Positions 11,396 through 22,212 of a stretch of DNA of 64,000 nucleotides are shown here, one piece after another (within the stretch, counting starts at the first letter, position 1; every line of letters starts with the position of its first letter). The stretch lies in assembly GCA_036346395.1 (NCBI GenBank), contig CM070604.1, positions 33,507,662 through 33,571,661 of the forward strand, given 5' to 3'. The notes beneath the pieces are model-generated. The model was not told the DNA's origin and ran no database searches. It worked only from the letters and a program-made list of their open reading frames with translations. This DNA comes from Hsuehochloa calcarea. Taxonomy: Eukaryota; Streptophyta; Magnoliopsida; Poales; Poaceae. The position numbers and the translations under genes are program-made.

Positions 11396-11783
11396 GATTC
11401 CCACATTTGCTATTTACACTATACAACCAAATTGTGACGTGCCCACATTGCACTGTACGCAACTGCGATTTATGTTCATGGAGTAACATGAGTGCTGAAT
11501 GTTTGTGTATTCCAAACACAATAGAGCAACTAAAACATAATAACTCGGACCTATTTCTATTATTAGTTATGCTGAAGATTGAATTCCATCGCGCCTGCAT
11601 ATATTTTGTGTTAAAAGTTTACCTTGGGTGTCATGAATTGATGGCTAAGGGAATGGGAGCATGCGCACAAGCATAGCAGTGGCGCATTGCATCGAGCCGT
11701 GGAGAGAGGGTCGTCCGACAAAAGGCATCTAGCGTGCGGCGAAGCTGCAGTCCGCCACCATTCCCAGGATTCATTCCAGAGTC
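11396..11783. other. Unassigned sequence between CACTA-1 and copia-1
   Basis: No domain is recognisable in the small frames here (11407-11676 plus, 11611-11808 minus). The copia-1 insertion site is at its right edge. Joining 11788 to 17801 gives the likely pre-insertion sequence, which also shows no gene I recognise. Confidence 0.4.
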
Positions 11784-11788
11784 CGCCA

Positions 11789-12025
11789 TGTTGGCCGATC
11801 CAAAGCAAAAAACTACTAGTTGATTACACGCTTGCCGTGCGCTCAAACTACTAAGCTCTTCTGCTTTTTATTGCTTGTCTTAAGCTTGGATGCTTAAGAA
11901 ATAGGGTCATATGCCCCTTATATAGGGCTGATTACAAACTGGATACGACTTAAACTCCGTAACCGAACCGGAGAAGGAAAAGAAAAAAACAACCGAACCG
12001 GAGAAGGAAAATGATTATCCAATTA
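11789..12025 (-). repeat. Copia-1 3' LTR
   Basis: Plus-strand sequence runs from TGTTGGCCGATCC to GATTATCCAATTA. Read on the minus strand it starts TAATTGG and ends CCAACA, so the 5' dinucleotide is TA rather than TG. A purine stretch (AGGGAGTGA on the minus strand, plus 12026-12035) precedes it as polypurine tract. It contains the direct repeat AACCGAACCGGAGAAGGAAAA and TATATAGGG. Confidence 0.9.
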
Positions 12026-12094
12026 TCACTCCCTAATCATTGTGTTCTTATTTTATCTCGACTACGCCAATCTTCGCACGTAGTTCTTGAAATT

Positions 12095-15000
12095 TGATGT
12101 GCCCAAGTGCCTTAGTCAAGATGTCCGCAAGCTATTCTTGAGTGCTGATGTACTCCACCTCAATTTTGCCATTCTCGACGCACTCCCGAAGAAAATGATA
12201 TCGAGTGTCGATGTGCTTGCTTCGATCATGAAAGACTGGATTCTTGCTGAGGGAGATAGCAGACTTATTGTCCACCTTGAGCACGATGCTACCAAATTTT
12301 CTTCATTGTTCACCACCAAGCGCACGGAGAGCCAAATGCTTGACATGCCGCCGTCGTCGCAGCAATGTATTCAGCCTCGTAAGAGGACAGTGCTACGACC
12401 TTCTGTTTTTGGGACTGCCAGCTGACAAGACTGCTGCCGAAGAAAAACAACACACCGGTGGTGCTCTTGCGGTCGTCGATATCACCGGCCATGTCGCTAT
12501 CGCTATAGCCAACCAGCTGTGACTCCACTGTCTTCCTTGCATAGCGACAACCATAGTTCCGAGTACCAGAAATGTACCGAAGAATGTGTTTGATCACGCA
12601 AGATGCTCGGTGGTTGGTGTCTCCATGAAACGACTCACATACCCTACTGAGTATGCGATGTCAGGTCGTGTATTCACCAAGTACCGTAGACTCCCGACGA
12701 TGCTCCTGTATGCCGTGGCGTCACTAGGAGGAGCTGAACTCACCTTACTCAGCTTGAATCTAGCCTCCATTGGAATATGGCATGGATTGCAATCCGCCAT
12801 ACCGCTCTTCTCAAGAATCTTTGAGGCGTACGGCGCTTGGCTTAGTGTGATATAGCCATCAGCTTGGTGTACTTCAATACCGAGGTAGAAGCTGAGCAAG
12901 CCCAGGTCACTCATTTTGAACAAGCTTTTCATTTCCTCCTTGAAGCTTGTAAGCTCTTGTGGATTCGCCCCTGTGATGATCAAGTCATCAACATACACTC
13001 CCACAAGAAGACGTGACGTACCGTTGCCACCCATGTACATAGCATGTTCCGACTCGCTCCGGTGAAACCCAAGTGACAGTAAACAGCTGTCGAGCTTAGC
13101 GTTCCACGCTCTTGGCGCTTGTCGCAAACCGTGCAATGCCTTGCAAAGCTTTAGGACCTTCTCCTCGTGGCCATCAACCACAAAGCCGGGGGGTTGTGCG
13201 ACGTAGACTTCCTCCTCGAGTTCGCCATTAAGGAATGCTGATTTTACATCCATGTGATGAACCGGCCATCCTCATGTGCGGCGAGTGCAATCAAAAGACG
13301 ACAGATTCGAGGCGAGCGATCGGCGCGAACACCTCGTCAAAGTCAATGCCTTACCGCTATCGCACTTTCGCCACTAGCCGGCTTTGTTCTTAATGATGGT
13401 ACCGTGTGAGTCCTTCTTGACCTTGTATACCCACTTCACCCAATTGACGGTGACCAAGAGGAAGATCGACAAGTTGCCACGCACCATTCTCTTCGATGGA
13501 ACTCATCTCCTCAAGCATTGCCCGCACCAACATTGATGTTGTTCGCGCCGCAAAACCAATGGTTCTTCATTGCCGTGAGATGCAACTCGCTGATGTCAAG
13601 TCCAATCACCGATGTTGTATCGTATAAATTCAGAGGCGTGCGAGTCCGCTTCGTAGATGCCGCTCGGACGGGGCGTAGCGTTAGGAGGAGGTGACACAAA
13701 CTCCACCCGACCGGCGCCATTGTGACCGCATCGCTGTCGTAGTGGATGATGTCGGTTACAGATTTGGAGAACGACACGCGGTCCTCTCCTTGTGTGTCAA
13801 TTTGTTCACCACTTGTGATCGGGTGAGAGATGTACTTTCACGTGAATGTATCACCGGAGCCGCTCGCATGGTCTCCGGCTTCCCACTCCCACTTCGCCGC
13901 CTCATCGAAGACGACGTCGCGTGTCACGTGTACACGCTTGCCGACGGGATCGTACACCCGGTATGCTTTGGATCCAGGTTCGTAACCGATGAAGACCATG
14001 GGTTTGCTCCGGTCGTCGAGCTTCTTGATGTTCGGCCGCACCTCCTTCACGTGTGCGATGCACCCAAATGTGCGAAAGTATTGTACGCTTGGACGTGTTC
14101 CATACCATGCTTCATAAGGCGTCTTGCCATCGACACTCCGGGTTGGCGCACGGTTAAGGATGTAGACGGCCGTTGTGACTGCCTCACCCCAAAACTCCCC
14201 TGGCATGTCCTTCGCCTTCAACAAACTGCGTGCCATTGCGACGACCGTCTGATTCCGGCGTTCGACAACACCATTTTGTTGTGGTGAATATGGCGCCGTG
14301 AGGAGTCGCTTGACGCCGCGATTTGCACAGTATTCACCAAACTCCGTAGACATGAACTCGCCGCCGCGGTCGGTGCGAAGAGCTTGGAGCTTCCGCCCAG
14401 ATTCCACTTCGACGCCGGTTTGGAAGTTTTTGATTGCTGCTACCGCCTCGTCCTTCGTTGCTAGTAGAATCAGCCACATGTAGCGGCTGAGGTCGTCAAC
14501 TAGGAGCAGGAAGTAGCGCTTTCCACCTGGTGTCGCTGGCGTGATCGGTCCGCATAGATCCCCATGCACCAGCTCGAGGAGGTTCTCCGCGCGGTACTTG
14601 GCCTCCTGTGGAAACGGAGTACGACGTTGCTTACCCGCTAGGCAGCCATCACAAATTTGGTTGACGTGGTCGATCTTCGGAAGTCCCCGCACCATGTTGC
14701 GTTGTGCCAGCTTTCGGAGCGCATCAAAATTGAGGTGACCGTAGCGAGCATGCCAGCGCCATGCGTTGTCGTCGAGTCGTGCCGCTAGACACACCGGTTG
14801 TGCTAGGTTCAAGGAAAGAACATACAACCGGTTGTGCGCACGGTTTACCTTGGCGAGAAGTTGTCGTTGCGGATCGTGGATCCGTAGTACGCCTCCCTTG
14901 ATCAGCATTTGGCAACCGTTCTCGTCGAGCTGCCCAAGACTGACGATGTTGGTACGCAGTCGGGGGATGTAGTACACTCCCGTCAGTGCACGGTGCTCTC

Positions 15001-16280
15001 CGTTTTGGCACATGAACAGTACCGTACCACGTCCACAAATGTCGACGGTCGAAGCATCACCAAACTTGATCAACCAAAGGACACTAGTGTCCAGCTCGGC
15101 GAAGACGTCCTTGCATCCCGTCATGTGGTTGCTGGCCCCGGTGTCAAGATACCACGCATCATCATGGTGGTCCTCTTCTCGTCCTAGGTGCACATCAGCA
15201 TGCTCCTCGTTGAGCATGACGTCCTCGGTCATGCTCTCGGTGGTCTTAGATGGTGCGCACACTGCGCATATAAGTAGCATGGCTTGGTCGTTGTCGACCC
15301 TCACCAGGTTGGCCTGCTCGTTGCGTCGTGGCATGCGGCAATTTCTAGCCCAATGCCCAAGTTTACCGCAGTTACGACACTTGTCCTTCGACACGTCACG
15401 GCCGCCATTGCCCAAGTTTACCGCAGTTACGACACTTGTCCTTCGACACGTCACGGCCGCCATTAGGCACAGTTCCATTTCTGCCACCGTCGCGGCCTTT
15501 CGGCTTGCCGCGGTGCCGATTGCTGCCATAGCCACCGCCAGGCTTCTGTCCACCAAACGAGCCCTGGCCATGCTCACGCTGCTTCATGCGCGCAAGCCAC
15601 TCCTCTTCTATGAGGAGGAGGTGTCCGCCGGCACCGTCGGTGTTGTCTTGTTCGAAGCGCTCTTCTACGGCCTTCAGTCGTCCGGTGAGTTCTTCCACCG
15701 AGAGCGTCTGCAAGTCAATGAGCGTCTCAATTGAGATTGCTACCTGAGAATACCTTGGTGGGACGACGCGGAGGAATTTTTTTACAACACGGTCTTCCTC
15801 AATCTTGTCCCCGAGTATTTCCAAGTTGTTGACTAAGCCGGTGAGCCGCATTGCGAAGTCATCCACCGACTCGCCGTTCTTGAATTTGATGTCATCAAAT
15901 TCTTTGCGTAGCGTCTGCGCCTTTGCCTTGCGTACACGTTGGACTCCCATGCGCATTGTCTTGATGGTGTCCCATGCGTCCTTGGCGGTGTTCTTGATCG
16001 CAAGCGTGACGGCATCTCCGACGGAACGGCTCGAGTATGGCGTATAACGCCATCCCGCCGTCGCAGTAGTCGCCATTACCGGGTCGATCGCCTCCCACAA
16101 GCCTTGCGCTTGTAGATTCACCTCATCACGAGACCAATCTCCATAGTTGGTTCGCGTTAATATCGGGTATATGGCCGAGCCTCCTCACTCCCTCACCACG
16201 CGATGGATCACAACTTCCCCACCGCCACCGCTGCCGCCGCCAATCCTCGCCTCCGCACGTTCGTCGCCGTTGTTGGGCAT
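12095..16280 (-). pseudogene. Copia-1 gag-pol polyprotein, disrupted
   Basis: A likely start is the ATG at 16280 (MPNNGDERAEARIGG...). An in-frame stop at 16185-16187 interrupts gag. Gag (UBN2-type) continues to about 15400, with the CCHC knuckle CRNCGKLGHWARNC. Pol follows in another frame: protease WYLDTGASNHMTG, the GAG-pre-integrase zinc motif (GHLNFDALRK...CDGC), and integrase with the catalytic acids in HGDLCG, RTDRGGEF and VVERRN. Reverse transcriptase (12594-13253) has GVYVDDLIITG. RNase H has SSYEAEYIA and, in another frame, DTRYHFLRECVENG. Frames are broken around 13254-13837 and near 12340. Key catalytic residues are intact where visible. Confidence 0.92.
15355..15464. repeat. Exact 55-bp tandem duplication in copia-1 zinc knuckle
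   Basis: Positions 15355-15409 and 15410-15464 are identical 55-bp units, beginning GCCCAAGTTTACCGC and ending GCCGCCATT. They encode the first part of the CCHC knuckle (GGRDVSKDKCRNCGKLG). Because 55 is not a multiple of three, the duplication moves gag out of frame with protease-integrase. Two long overlapping frames, 15396-16121 and 13838-15577, result. Confidence 0.95.
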
Positions 16281-16328
16281 CCTTGGCGGGTAGGTGAGTG
16301 GGAAGATGATCGACGATCGTCGGATCGA

Positions 16329-16347
16329 GTACAAGCTCGATACCAAT
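16329..16347 (-). other. Copia-1 primer-binding site
   Basis: Next to the inner end of the 5' LTR the minus strand reads ATTGGTATCGAGCTTG. It resembles TGGTATCAGAGC, complementary to the 3' end of initiator tRNA-Met, with one base missing after TGGTATC. Its position directly inside the LTR supports a primer-binding site. Confidence 0.65.
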
Positions 16348-16448
16348 TGTTGGCCGATCCAAAGCAAAAAAACTACTAGTTGATTACACGCTTGCCGTGC
16401 GTTCAAACTACTAAGCTCTTCTGCTTTTTATTGCTTGTCTTAAGCTTG

Positions 16449-17656
16449 CACTACTACGTAAGCGCACCTTTGGTCGAATCGCCAAATGGGCAATAGTCTC
16501 GAGAAAATTGCGCCCGAGACAAAAGATCTTCGTCGGTTGGTGACACCAACCGACTAAAATTCCCCCCAACGGCTCGTGGCGTGCTTTTGCAGAGGACGTT
16601 TAGTCCCGGTTGGTGTTACCAACCGGGACTAAATCCCAACCTTTAGTCCGTTCAACTACACCGTCCGGATCTGAAAGCGCCACTTCCTGATCCACACCGA
16701 CTGGATGTAAGTTGTACTAGCTCCCCGCATCTTTGCCTTATCATGCTTCAGCTACGCGCGGGATGACGAGAGTTATCTTTTATATCGCATGATGGGTTCT
16801 ACTGGCAGCCACCGTGCAACAATTTGTGTGGATACTACGCTTATGAGTTCCTCATGGTGTATGCAAAAGAACCCATCTACAGATGCGTAAAGTACGTAAC
16901 AAGTATATATAATAAATCTATTTTATTTATTTGTTGCTATTAAATAAATCTTATGTATATTAATACTTCTTTCGTTTAATGCAAATTGAAGGAGATATGG
17001 TTGAAGGAACAGGTGTTGGATATGGACCGCCTCAAAGGAATTCAAGAGACAATCGCAGATTTCTTAATGAGCATGTCCTCAAGCCCGACACCGAGTTCTA
17101 CTTTAACCTGATGAACAATTGAAGCCAAACCAGACGAACATTTGTATGACATTTAAGTGGAGGACAACATTTGTGTTGTAAATACCAAGGATGCATGAAT
17201 AATGTTGTAAATTTTATGTGCATATATATATATATATATTATACATATATATAGCTCCATAATATATATAGTTTCATACTTTATTTGTGTGTAATAATGT
17301 TCCAAACTAAATTATATGTGGCGTATACATATATTAGCAAATAAGAATACGCATTGGAAAACCTAATGTAATTTTAAAACCAAAATCAATAATGAATTGA
17401 AATGGAAACAAAAAGGAAAAAAAAAACCTTTAGTCCCGGTTGGTAATACCAACCGATTAAAAGGCCATCCTCGTGGCATTGACCAATGGACCTTTTAGTC
17501 CCGGTTGGTATTACCAACCGACTAAAGGTCGCTTTTAGTCCCGGCACGGGACCGGGACTAAATGTGAGACATTTAGTCCGATTTTCTAGTCCCGGCTCTA
17601 TACCCGGGACTAGAGGCCCTTTAGGCCCGGGACCAAAGGTCTGTTCTGTAGTAGTG
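16449..17656. mobile_element. Non-autonomous CACTA (1208 bp) with TTTAGTCCCGGTTGG repeats
   Basis: It starts CACTACTACG and ends GTAGTAGTG, with 3-bp duplication TTG on both sides (16446-16448, 17657-17659). Subterminal regions hold inverted copies of TTTAGTCCCGGTTGGT...ACCAACCGGGACTAAA (16590-16640; 17428-17560), a grass CACTA family different from CACTA-1 and -2. The core (16680-17121) is the end of an Ulp1/C48-peptidase-like gene. A TA microsatellite lies at 17225-17240. No transposase is encoded, so movement depended on proteins supplied elsewhere. Confidence 0.92.
16700..17121 (+). pseudogene. C-terminal fragment of CACTA Ulp1/C48-like protease gene
   Basis: The plus strand encodes WQPPCNNLCGYYAYEFLMVY near 16798-16858, resembling the catalytic-Cys motif (NLCGYY) of the Ulp1-type cysteine protease domain in the second protein of many plant CACTA elements. 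After an intron-like AT-rich gap come LDMDRLKGIQETIADFL and, one frame over, NEHVLKPDTEFYFNL, ending with a stop at 17119-17121. A single frameshift separates the last two pieces. The N-terminal part with the catalytic His is missing. Confidence 0.65.
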
Positions 17657-17800
17657 TTGGATGCTTAAGAAATAGGGTCATATGCCCCTTATATAGGGCT
17701 GATTACAAACTGGATACGACTTAAACTCCGTAACCGAACCGGAGAAGGAAAAGAAAAAAACAACCGAACCGGAGAAGGAAAATGATTATCCAATACGCCA

Positions 17801-18674
17801 CAGCAGGCAGCCCCGACGGGTAATGCCTGACGAGAGATCGATCGTCAGAGATGCTGTCCCTGACGGTTTTTAGGGGTTTCAGTAATGGTTTTTGGCTGTC
17901 AAGGAAAATCCGAATCCTGCTAGGGTGGGGTGATGAAAATGTAAGAGTACAAATCCACTCACCCAGGTCCAAATCCCGAAACCCATCTTTAGACACACAC
18001 GATGAATGCCCTACAGTGGAAAGGTGTATGCCACGTTCTATGATGTCACAAAAGTATTCCTAGCAGCCTCCGCAATTTTAAGTGTATACTACTAGCGTAC
18101 TCATGTGTGCGCGCGCATGTCTTCCTTAAAATATGGAAAATAAAAAGAAAATTGTACCCATGAACCTATACATATTTCCGCTGATATACCTTATTACCCC
18201 AGCCGCATATTACCCTCCGCTCAACAGACATGAAAAATTAAAGGAGCTAAGTAGCTGTCTAACGGCTCTGTAACATATGCTGGGTGCAATTACTTATACG
18301 GTTATACCAGGAGGGCTAGCTGGAGGTCGAACGGCAAAATAAATAAATAAATAAAACTCTGAAATCTAGTATCCATCCTCCACGAAGAAGTACTTATGGA
18401 TGTACTACTATTACACACATGCAAAAATTTATTAAATTCGTCCCAAGCCGAGACAAAAATAGACAAGTAGCTCACATCCATACATATACAATCGTACATA
18501 TATCCAATGTTTGTTTCCCCATTTTTGAATTGGTCGATCGGTATATATATCCATGCAAACTGCTCGATCGGCACTAAACATACATACATGCATTCGTCAC
18601 GGAAATATATAGCATTCCACGAAGAGTACTAGTATACCCACCAAATGACCTAGACGAGGTCACAACTAAGTGCA
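17801..18674. other. Presumed host flank, no gene seen
   Basis: No sustained frame or repeat family is recognised. 17801-17900 contains CGTCAGGGACAG/CTGACG-type inverted motifs that could be a degraded DNA-transposon end, but no terminus or duplication is visible. 18300-18674 is AT-rich and lies downstream of the gene on the minus strand, so it should include its 3' UTR. Confidence 0.4.
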
Positions 18675-19024
18675 TCATGGATGAGGCTGCCCATAGCCCG
18701 GTGTCTCCCTGCCGCCGTGTTTGGTCTTGTGATTGCCTCCGACACGGACGTTACCACGGATGGAGACGTGCCCACCTCCGCCTCCAATGGAGATGCTGAT
18801 ATCGTCTTTCTTACTCGCGTCGGCTGTTTGCAGGCATGCAAAAATGGCCATTAATTGTTGGCATGCAGATTGATTGCAGAGAGCTGGAGTACTATATATA
18901 TAATTAGATGCATGCACTTACCATTGGGATCAGCAAGCAGCTCCCTGGCGGCAACCACCTCCTGCGTGACGAGAAGAAGAGACGCCACCATGACGCACAG
19001 CACAGCCAAGGTTTTGGACGCCAT
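18675..19024 (-). CDS. Small secreted glycine-rich-type protein (two exons)
   Basis: Exon 1 is 19024-18922 and exon 2 is 18823-18675, joined across a 98-bp intron with GT-AG borders (donor GGTAAGTG, acceptor AAACAG). The CDS is 252 nt, 83 aa plus stop. Residues 1-26 are a classic signal peptide (MASKTLAVLCVMVASLLLVT... ending near VVAA), followed by RELLADPN. This N-terminus resembles the grass glycine-rich/small cell-wall protein group (GRP family, Pfam PF07172), though the mature part is only moderately glycine-rich. It has DASKKDD, alternating ISISI, GGGGG, basic VRVGGNHKTKH and the tail PGYGQPHP. There are no cysteines after the signal. It is probably exported to the cell wall or apoplast; function unknown. 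Correct splicing and uninterrupted frame among decayed transposons argue for a real gene. Confidence 0.82.
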
Positions 19025-19843
19025 GCTGCTTTATATTTTCTGCCTGTACCGATGTGGTCTCTAAACATAGGTAGCGCTGCCTGTGCAAAGGCTTATTTGT
19101 AGTGGGATTCTGCTTCGTCGTGTTGCAGAGCGACGTATGTAGACCGGTAAGTGTGTATATATTGGGACGTTCTCGTTTGGTACTAGCTTGATTGCGCCTA
19201 GTATGCATGCCGACGAAGTTTTGGGCCATGTGATGAGGACATCCAACCCAATCAATCCAAATGGAATCTCGTGACCCAATTAGTTTCCCTTCTTCTTAGT
19301 CTGCTTGTACTTAGAAGATCTAATCATGTGCTAGTGAGTCACTATATCAGGATATATATATAGGCTGCGCGCAGGTCCTTTTGGACGGTTCAGAACTGTT
19401 CAATGAAAACATCGAGCGTGCAACTCCTCACAATTCAAGCAAGATCAGTAAAAAACAGTCAATGATGCGACGATGGCCGTGCGCAGCACGTTGCGAGACA
19501 GATTTTTCCAAATAGATTTTTTACAACCATTATAGGATATGGATTTTTGCAGGATTTCCCGACAGTTGCAGGAAGGATTTTCGATCAGATATATAAAATT
19601 GTTCTACTATGTTAGGCTCATTTAATTTCTGTGAACTGAAAGGGAACTAAGTTCTAACAGGAAATAATGAAAGAAAAACTTTGGTACATGCCACTTCAAG
19701 TGCCGTGTGCTTTAGGAAAATAAAACTATAAACATATGTTCAACCAAAAAAATTAGGTAATCTAATTAATGTCGATTGCTTCGCACAATTCTCTATCCTT
19801 TATTTGGAGAAAGTTTATTTTGTTGACATTATTTCATTTAGAG
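19025..19843. other. Upstream region of the secreted-protein gene
   Basis: There is no recognisable coding sequence or repeat family. The 19025-19170 part should hold the 5' UTR and core promoter of the minus-strand gene. The remainder is AT-rich; the frame at 18930-19229 minus overlaps exon 1 in another phase and is not credible. Confidence 0.5.
19154..19162 (-). promoter_or_regulatory. Candidate TATA box of the secreted-protein gene
   Basis: The minus strand reads AATATATAC here, about 130 bp upstream of the ATG at 19024. That is a usual distance for a plant TATA box with a 5' UTR near 100 bp. It was chosen by position and motif only. Confidence 0.4.
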
Positions 19844-21459
19844 TGTCAGACCCCATTCTTTGAATATCTGAAGCTCTCGTGTGTACCGTACTAGTTTCAT
19901 GATCAGTGGCTAGTACACACATCCGCAATATTGATAATCATATCCATACATTTATACATACAAAATGAAACAAATATGGTACAAAACTTAGACAATTACA
20001 GAGTTTATATCACAAAGGCCGACCGGCCAAATAAAACACAAGCATCAATATAGTGCAGCGGAAAGCATAGTAAATGAACCAAAATGGTCCAGCGGTATGC
20101 TCATGCGAACCCTCAGGCAACCAACAAGAGACAAGTCGTAGAAAGTCCCGTCACCGGACCCTCTGGCGCCGGGTGCAAAGAAGGCGTCTCCCGGTGTAGG
20201 CTTATCCTCTATGTTTGAACAACAATTTAATTAAGCAAGATTGAGTACATTGCGTACTCAGCAAGAATTATAACGTATCGCAACATATTATTAATACAAG
20301 GCTTATCAAAGAATATGGCTCTATGCTACACGTTGTTTTCAGCATTAAGCAAATTTTAGTTGCAATATCAGTATGTAGTATTTTGCAACAGGAATTTAAA
20401 GAGCGGTTAAATAGATAAAGGACAACAAGTATGTAATTGAATAAATAGCAACTTGCGGCCCTCCTTGTCTGCAAGCAACATCTTATTTTTAGTCATAGAC
20501 ATGGCACTCAACTCAAACATAAACCAACAAATATTTTCCCGTATTTTCCTACAAAATAGTTTTTATGAAAACCAAGACTATACCTATTAAGACTACACTA
20601 AGCACTCTCATGGCCGTGAGGATGGCTATTTAAATATATTTACAATCTACAGAGGTGTACAACTTTACCCACATCACACGAATTCTCTAGTTTGTTAGGC
20701 ATCGGTCGATACCACCGCTCACTACTTTTGGTAAGCAACCTAGAGCCTGCGTCAAAGTCTTTACATCACCTAGTCCTAACCTTGCACAAGCTCGGTGAAT
20801 GAACACCCTCACTTCACCCGGATACACCCCCGTCTCAATGCAGCATTCACTGTTGTGTCAGAAGGCTTTGCTCCCAACACCTCGGTGAAGGGAGCCCCTT
20901 CGAGCAATCACACATGCTCATACTTCTATGGCCTATCAATATGCAAGGCTAGTTTTCGATAACTTAATTAGCTAATGTCGTCCCATACTGGTACATATGG
21001 TTGTACGCTTAGGCTTATATAGCACTTGTTGATGTTCGGTGCTTAATTGACCAGGGCGAGAATCCCCCCCATCTACTGGTGATATATGCCTCTCACACTT
21101 CTTAGAATATAATATAACTCGCCCGCATCGCAAACTTTTCATTTTCATATAAAATAACAGATGTAAATCCCTCTGGACCATCATTTAAAAAACACTCAAT
21201 TTCATGTTCATCATGTCATCCTTTTAGCAAATTTTAGTAAACAATATAACTTGACTAAGAAACTGTGCGATCCTCACACTCAAAATTTGCCAAATTAACA
21301 TAATCTATTGTCTATACCATAACCTATTGGCCACAACAGCAAGGATATCAATATTTTAAGGAGGTTCATGCATCGAGCATTGTCAAAGGAGGTGCTAGCT
21401 TTCCTCTAGTTGCTCTGAATACGAGGATGGAGAATCATTGTAAAATTCAATCGGATAGT
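19844..21459 (-). mobile_element. Truncated gypsy-type LTR-E
   Basis: The left end TGTCAGACCCC resembles TGTCGAACCCGG of LTR-A (minus-strand 3' end). Internal landmarks occur in the same order as in LTR-A: GGCCAAATAAAACA, a segment with CTACAGAGGTGTACAACTTTACCC (20647-20670), then an AT-rich part. The right part is cut by CACTA-2, which starts at 21460. No coding sequence is seen. It is a diverged relative of LTR-A and LTR-B. Confidence 0.7.
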
Positions 21460-21529
21460 CACTACTACAAAAAAGCTAATACTAGTTGCCTCATCACAAA
21501 AAGTTAACGAAAACCATCTGTATTAAATA

Positions 21530-21770
21530 CAATTACAGACGGTTTTCGTTTAACGACCGTTTGTGTTATTTTCTAGGGTAAAAACCATATGTGAAGAGGT
21601 AATATCATAGATGGTTCTTGTTGAAAATCATCTATGAAGTATCACAGACGGCTCTATCACAGACAATTTTTAACATGAACCGTTTATGACTTCTCGTCCT
21701 CATCACAAATGGTCCGTATACAAACCGTCTGTGGTAATCTCATTTATTGCCGAACCAACCCTCACAGATT
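21530..21770. repeat. CACTA-2 left subterminal repeat block
   Basis: Repeated ACAGACGGTTTT-type motifs alternate with ACCGTTTGTG or ACCGTCTGTG in inverted pairs, within 310 bp of the CACTACTAC terminus. This is where subterminal TNPA-type binding motifs sit in En/Spm elements. Confidence 0.85.
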
Positions 21771-22212
21771 GATCTGTCTTAAATTCCATCTCTGTTCTCG
21801 CTGCTGCTGGAGGTGGGTCTTTGAGGCAATTTGGTGAAAGGAGACCGCAGATTTGGTAATTTATTCTTGACGATCGATGGTTAGTACGTAATTTGTTCCT
21901 TGATTGTATTCTAGATCTAGCTTGGTAAAGAGAGAGAATTGAAGATGGTTTAGATCGATAAGTAGAGAATTGAAGATGGTTCAGATCTATCTTTTTATGT
22001 TGTGTTTTGCAAGTGTTAGCTTCTTGCCATTTGAAGTTGGGTATGGGCTATCTATAATGTTTTTATCACGAACAAGCTAACCATAGGGTGCATTGTTGTT
22101 TTTTCAGTTCATGAGAAATACATATTTCAAAAGACATATTAAAAGTTGCATTTATAGCATACTAATTAATTAATTCAATATTTGACACCAAATTGTTATA
22201 TGTGTCGTGTAG

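Larger units (their letters stand above)
11789..17795 (-). mobile_element. Copia-1, complete young Ty1/copia element
   Basis: Two short LTRs (11789-12025, and 16348-17795 including a nested CACTA) bound gag-pol on the minus strand. Target duplication CGCCA is perfect (11784-11788, 17796-17800). Without the nested insertion the LTRs are about 236-237 bp and differ by roughly one substitution and two single-base indels, so insertion is recent. Order is gag, protease, integrase, reverse transcriptase, RNase H, the copia order. The coding region carries a stop, a 55-bp duplication and frameshifts, so this copy is not autonomous as written. Confidence 0.93.
16348..17795 (-). repeat. Copia-1 5' LTR, split by a CACTA insertion
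   Basis: Pieces 16348-16448 and 17657-17795 together reproduce the 3' LTR almost base for base. The inserted sequence 16449-17656 carries CACTA termini and duplicates TTG. In minus orientation the LTR starts TATTGG and ends CCAACA. Confidence 0.92.

Noticed and set aside
13691..14287. 198-aa plus-strand frame
   Set aside because: It is the antisense of copia-1 integrase, whose motifs on the minus strand are unmistakable.
15012..15734. 240-aa plus-strand frame
   Set aside because: It is antisense to copia-1 gag-protease; the length comes from GC-rich codons and the 55-bp duplication.
17801..17900. Possible DNA-transposon terminus with CGTCAGGGACAG motifs
   Set aside because: No inverted partner, terminal motif or target duplication could be found.
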